From positions 1 through 42,056 of the forward strand of contig DATJGS010000018.1 in assembly GCA_035494735.1 (NCBI GenBank): a stretch of DNA of 42,056 nucleotides, read 5' to 3'. A model generated the notes under the pieces. The model was not told the origin of the DNA. It searched no databases and worked only from the letters and a program-made list of their open reading frames with translations. Origin of the DNA: DATJGS01 sp035494735 (lineage in GTDB: Bacteria > Eisenbacteria > RBG-16-71-46). The translations under genes and the position numbers were made by a program. Each line of letters opens with the position of its first letter. The first letter of the stretch is position 1. Below are positions 40,367-42,056 of the stretch, in pieces.

Positions 40367-41590
40367 GTGACGCCCGAACAGCAATGGGAAGTGCTTCGCC
40401 AGGGTACGGAGGAAGTGCTCCCCGAAGGAGCGTTGCTCGAGCGGTTGCGCGTCTGCGCCCGTGAAGGCCGGCCGTTGCGCGTCAAGCAGGGTTTCGACCC
40501 GACCGCGCCGGATATTCACCTCGGACACACCGTGGGCCTGAGAAAACTCCGGCAATTCCAGGACCTCGGACATCAGGTCGTGCTCATCGTCGGCGACAGC
40601 ACGGCCCAGGTCGGAGACCCGAGCGGCCTCAGCAAGACGCGTCCGCAGCTCACCGAGGCCCAGGTCGAGCAGAACGCGACGACCTACCTGGAGCAGTTCT
40701 ATCGCGTGCTCGAGCGGTCACCCGGCGGCGGGAAGCTGCCCGTCGAGGTGCACCGGAACAGCGAATGGTTCGGGAAGATGCCGTTCATGAGCGCGATCCA
40801 GCTCGCGGCCCAGTCGACCGTGGCCCGCATGCTCGAGCGCGACGACTTCTCCAAGCGCTATGCGGCGCAACAGCCGATCGGCCTCCATGAGTTGTTCTAC
40901 CCGGTGATGGTGGCCTACGACTCGGTGGCGATCCGCGCCGATGTCGAGCTCGGCGCCACGGAGCAGAAATACAATCTGTTGATCGGCCGTCCGTACCAGG
41001 AGTTTCACGGGCAGGCTCCGCAGATCGCGTTGACGCTTCCGGTGCTGCCCGGCCTCGACGGCGTCCAGCGCATGAGCAAGAGCCTCGGCAACTACATCGG
41101 CGTGACGGACACGGCCCCCGACATGTTCGGCAAGGTCATGAGCCTGCCCGACGGCGTGATGGGTTTGTATTGGCGATTGGTGACGGATGCCAGCCCTTCG
41201 GAAGTCGCGAATATCGAGCGAGGCTTGAGCGACGGCAGCGCGCACCCGATGGTCGTGAAGAAGGATCTCGCGCGACGCATCGTGCGGCTGTACCACGGCG
41301 AAGACGCCGCCGACCGCGCGCAACGCGACTTCGAAGCCCAGTTCAGCCGCCACGAAGTGCCCCAGGACGTCGCCGAGTGGGCAGCGCCCGCGACCGGGCC
41401 GATGGGGATCAAGGACCTGCTGGTCAAGAGCGGCCTGGCGACGAGTGGGAGCGCGGCATGGCGCGCGGTGGAGCAGGGCGCGGTGAGCATCGATGGACAG
41501 CGGGTGATCGATCGGAATCACGCGCAATCGCTCGACGCGCCGTTCGTGCTCCGCCTCGGCCGCAAGATGGTGCGGGTGCGCCGGGCATGA
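40367..41590 (+). CDS. tyrS: Tyrosyl-tRNA synthetase
   Basis: TyrRS attaches tyrosine to tRNA-Tyr. The 407-residue protein is a class I synthetase: the HIGH-type motif is HLGH (51-54) in APDIHLGHTVGLRKL, the KMSKS-type loop is RMSKS (235-239) in GVQRMSKSLGNYIGV, and a C-terminal S4 RNA-binding domain covers about the last 65 residues (IKDLLVKSGLATSGSAAWRA onward). VGDSTAQVGDPSG and ELFYPVMVAYDSV are further tyrosine-enzyme features. The start is GTG 40367 with GAGG 5 bases upstream. Upstream in-frame codons run through the promoter. It lies directly before the rRNA operon, with no clear terminator in between. Confidence 0.95.
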   Translation: MTPEQQWEVLRQGTEEVLPEGALLERLRVCAREGRPLRVKQGFDPTAPDIHLGHTVGLRKLRQFQDLGHQVVLIVGDSTAQVGDPSGLSKTRPQLTEAQVEQNATTYLEQFYRVLERSPGGGKLPVEVHRNSEWFGKMPFMSAIQLAAQSTVARMLERDDFSKRYAAQQPIGLHELFYPVMVAYDSVAIRADVELGATEQKYNLLIGRPYQEFHGQAPQIALTLPVLPGLDGVQRMSKSLGNYIGVTDTAPDMFGKVMSLPDGVMGLYWRLVTDASPSEVANIERGLSDGSAHPMVVKKDLARRIVRLYHGEDAADRAQRDFEAQFSRHEVPQDVAEWAAPATGPMGIKDLLVKSGLATSGSAAWRAVEQGAVSIDGQRVIDRNHAQSLDAPFVLRLGRKMVRVRRA

Positions 41591-41685
41591 GCCGATCGCT
41601 CGCGTTTCTGGTTGGTTGCCAGATTGAATTTTCGGGTCCCGAATGGGCCCGGGCGAACGGCCGTGGACGATTGTGCGCGAGGGGG

Positions 41686-41714
41686 TTGACATCCGCGAAG
41701 CCCGCACCTATATT
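41686..41714 (+). promoter_or_regulatory. rRNA promoter P1
   Basis: Perfect TTGACA (41686-41691), a 17-base spacer and TATATT (41709-41714). It is the best promoter match in the window, about 270 bases before mature 16S rRNA. Confidence 0.85.
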
Positions 41715-41752
41715 GCCCTTCGCCGCAGGGAACAGCCCTCTGAAAAAGTAGT

Positions 41753-41781
41753 TTGACTTCCTTCCATCACGAGGCTAGATT
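41753..41781 (+). promoter_or_regulatory. rRNA promoter P2
   Basis: TTGACT (41753-41758), a 17-base spacer and TAGATT (41776-41781), 67 bases downstream of P1. Tandem promoters are usual for rRNA operons. CCGCAGGGAA follows both promoters (41723-41732 and 41797-41806). Confidence 0.75.
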
Positions 41782-41788
41782 CCCCGTC

Positions 41789-41811
41789 CGCCTTTTCCGC
41801 AGGGAAAGGCG
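41789..41811 (+). promoter_or_regulatory. 5' hairpin of the P2 rRNA transcript
   Basis: A 10-bp stem (one wobble) with a 3-base GCA loop, CGCCTTTTCC/GGGAAAGGCG, begins at about the expected P2 start site, so the P2 transcript should open with it. It may stabilise the leader or act in control; no T-tract follows. Confidence 0.5.
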
Positions 41812-41824
41812 CACGAATGGCTAC

Positions 41825-41840
41825 GCTCTTTGAAAATTGA
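41825..41840 (+). promoter_or_regulatory. boxA-like antitermination element
   Basis: GCTCTTTGAAAATTGA resembles the boxA element found in bacterial rRNA leaders, where Nus factors bind to prevent premature termination. It lies about 140 bases before 16S, a usual position. Confidence 0.6.
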
Positions 41841-41982
41841 ATAGCGCACGATCTTCTGAAAGCCCGCGCGAGGTCCCGACCTCATGCGCTGTTTGGCATG
41901 GGCGTTGGGTTTCAAATTTCCTTGCAATTGATCCGTGTGCGAGGGGCGCAAGCTCCGCGTACATGTTTCTCCGGATTGCATT

Positions 41983-42056
41983 ACCACGGAGAGTTTGATC
42001 CTGGCTCAGAACGAACGCTGGCGGCGTGGATTAGGCATGCAAGTCGAACGCGAAAG
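41983..42056 (+). rRNA. rrs: 16S ribosomal RNA, 5' end (partial)
   Basis: The universal 27F site AGAGTTTGATCCTGGCTCAG starts at 41990, followed by AACGAACGCTGGCGGCGTGG and GGCATGCAAGTCGAACG. The mature 5' end is placed 7 bases before the 27F site by analogy with E. coli. The gene runs off the window after about 74 bases. Confidence 0.95.

Larger units (their letters stand above)
41591..41982 (+). other. rRNA operon upstream and leader region
   Basis: This 392-base stretch holds no gene. Only a small TTCGG/CCGAA palindrome (41631-41643) follows tyrS. The remainder carries two promoters, a 5' hairpin, a boxA-like element and the pre-16S leader, described separately. It is visibly more AT-rich than the coding regions. 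Confidence 0.75.

Overview
The window is a dense, very GC-rich bacterial chromosome segment with short intergenic gaps and many 4-base ATGA, GTGA or TTGA gene overlaps. It encodes complex I, lipoproteins, a class A penicillin-binding protein and a peptidoglycan-recycling set, so the cell has a peptidoglycan wall and a respiratory chain. It ends about 74 bases into a 16S rRNA gene. That fragment and the gene content suggest an uncultivated lineage of the Eisenbacteria/FCB or PVC type. This is a guess from a short 16S piece, not an identification. I see no phage, transposase, CRISPR array or other transfer signature; the segment looks like core chromosome.

Layout. 1-8197 (+): the distal NADH dehydrogenase operon nuoG(partial)-H-J-K-L-M-N, with nuoI missing from its usual place between H and J. 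8270-11974 (-): moaC-moeA for molybdenum cofactor, followed by a large membrane/TPR protein. 12043-16712 (+): an integral membrane protein, a sensor-less sigma-54 activator, an AlaX-type editing protein and a secreted propeller-like protein. 16722-20544 (-): mutM and two tandem DEAD-box helicases, one with eroded motifs. 20645-27134 (+): six overlapping genes, murQ, an ABC sugar-binding lipoprotein, two permeases, anmK and a SpoIID-type lytic transglycosylase, which together read as a peptidoglycan-sugar release, import and recycling operon. 27242-31152 (+): tRNA-Asp, a very acidic small protein, speD and speB (polyamines), rlmI, and a cupredoxin lipoprotein. 31190-32911 (-): DUF4126, mazG, DUF1844. 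33018-38049 (+): alr, deoB, cdd, deoC and deoA, a deoxynucleoside catabolism operon whose DeoC carries an unusual ~90-residue N-terminal extension resembling a microcompartment encapsulation peptide plus a CxxC motif. 38046-40271 (-): PBP1A. 40367-41590 (+): tyrS. 41686 to the end: tandem rRNA promoters, leader and the start of 16S rRNA.

Regulation visible in sequence. Several sigma70-like promoters (TTGACA or TTGC-type -35, 16-18 base spacer, TAnnnT -10) can be read directly. At moaC, mutM, murQ and mazG the -10 box lies only 6-9 bases before the start codon, which predicts leaderless or nearly leaderless mRNAs. The moaC/12043 divergent promoter pair lies inside one 32-base near-perfect palindrome.

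The two most interesting systems are the coupled murQ-ABC-anmK-spoIID operon and the deo operon with an apparently compartment-targeted DeoC. Both are inferences from family knowledge and gene order.
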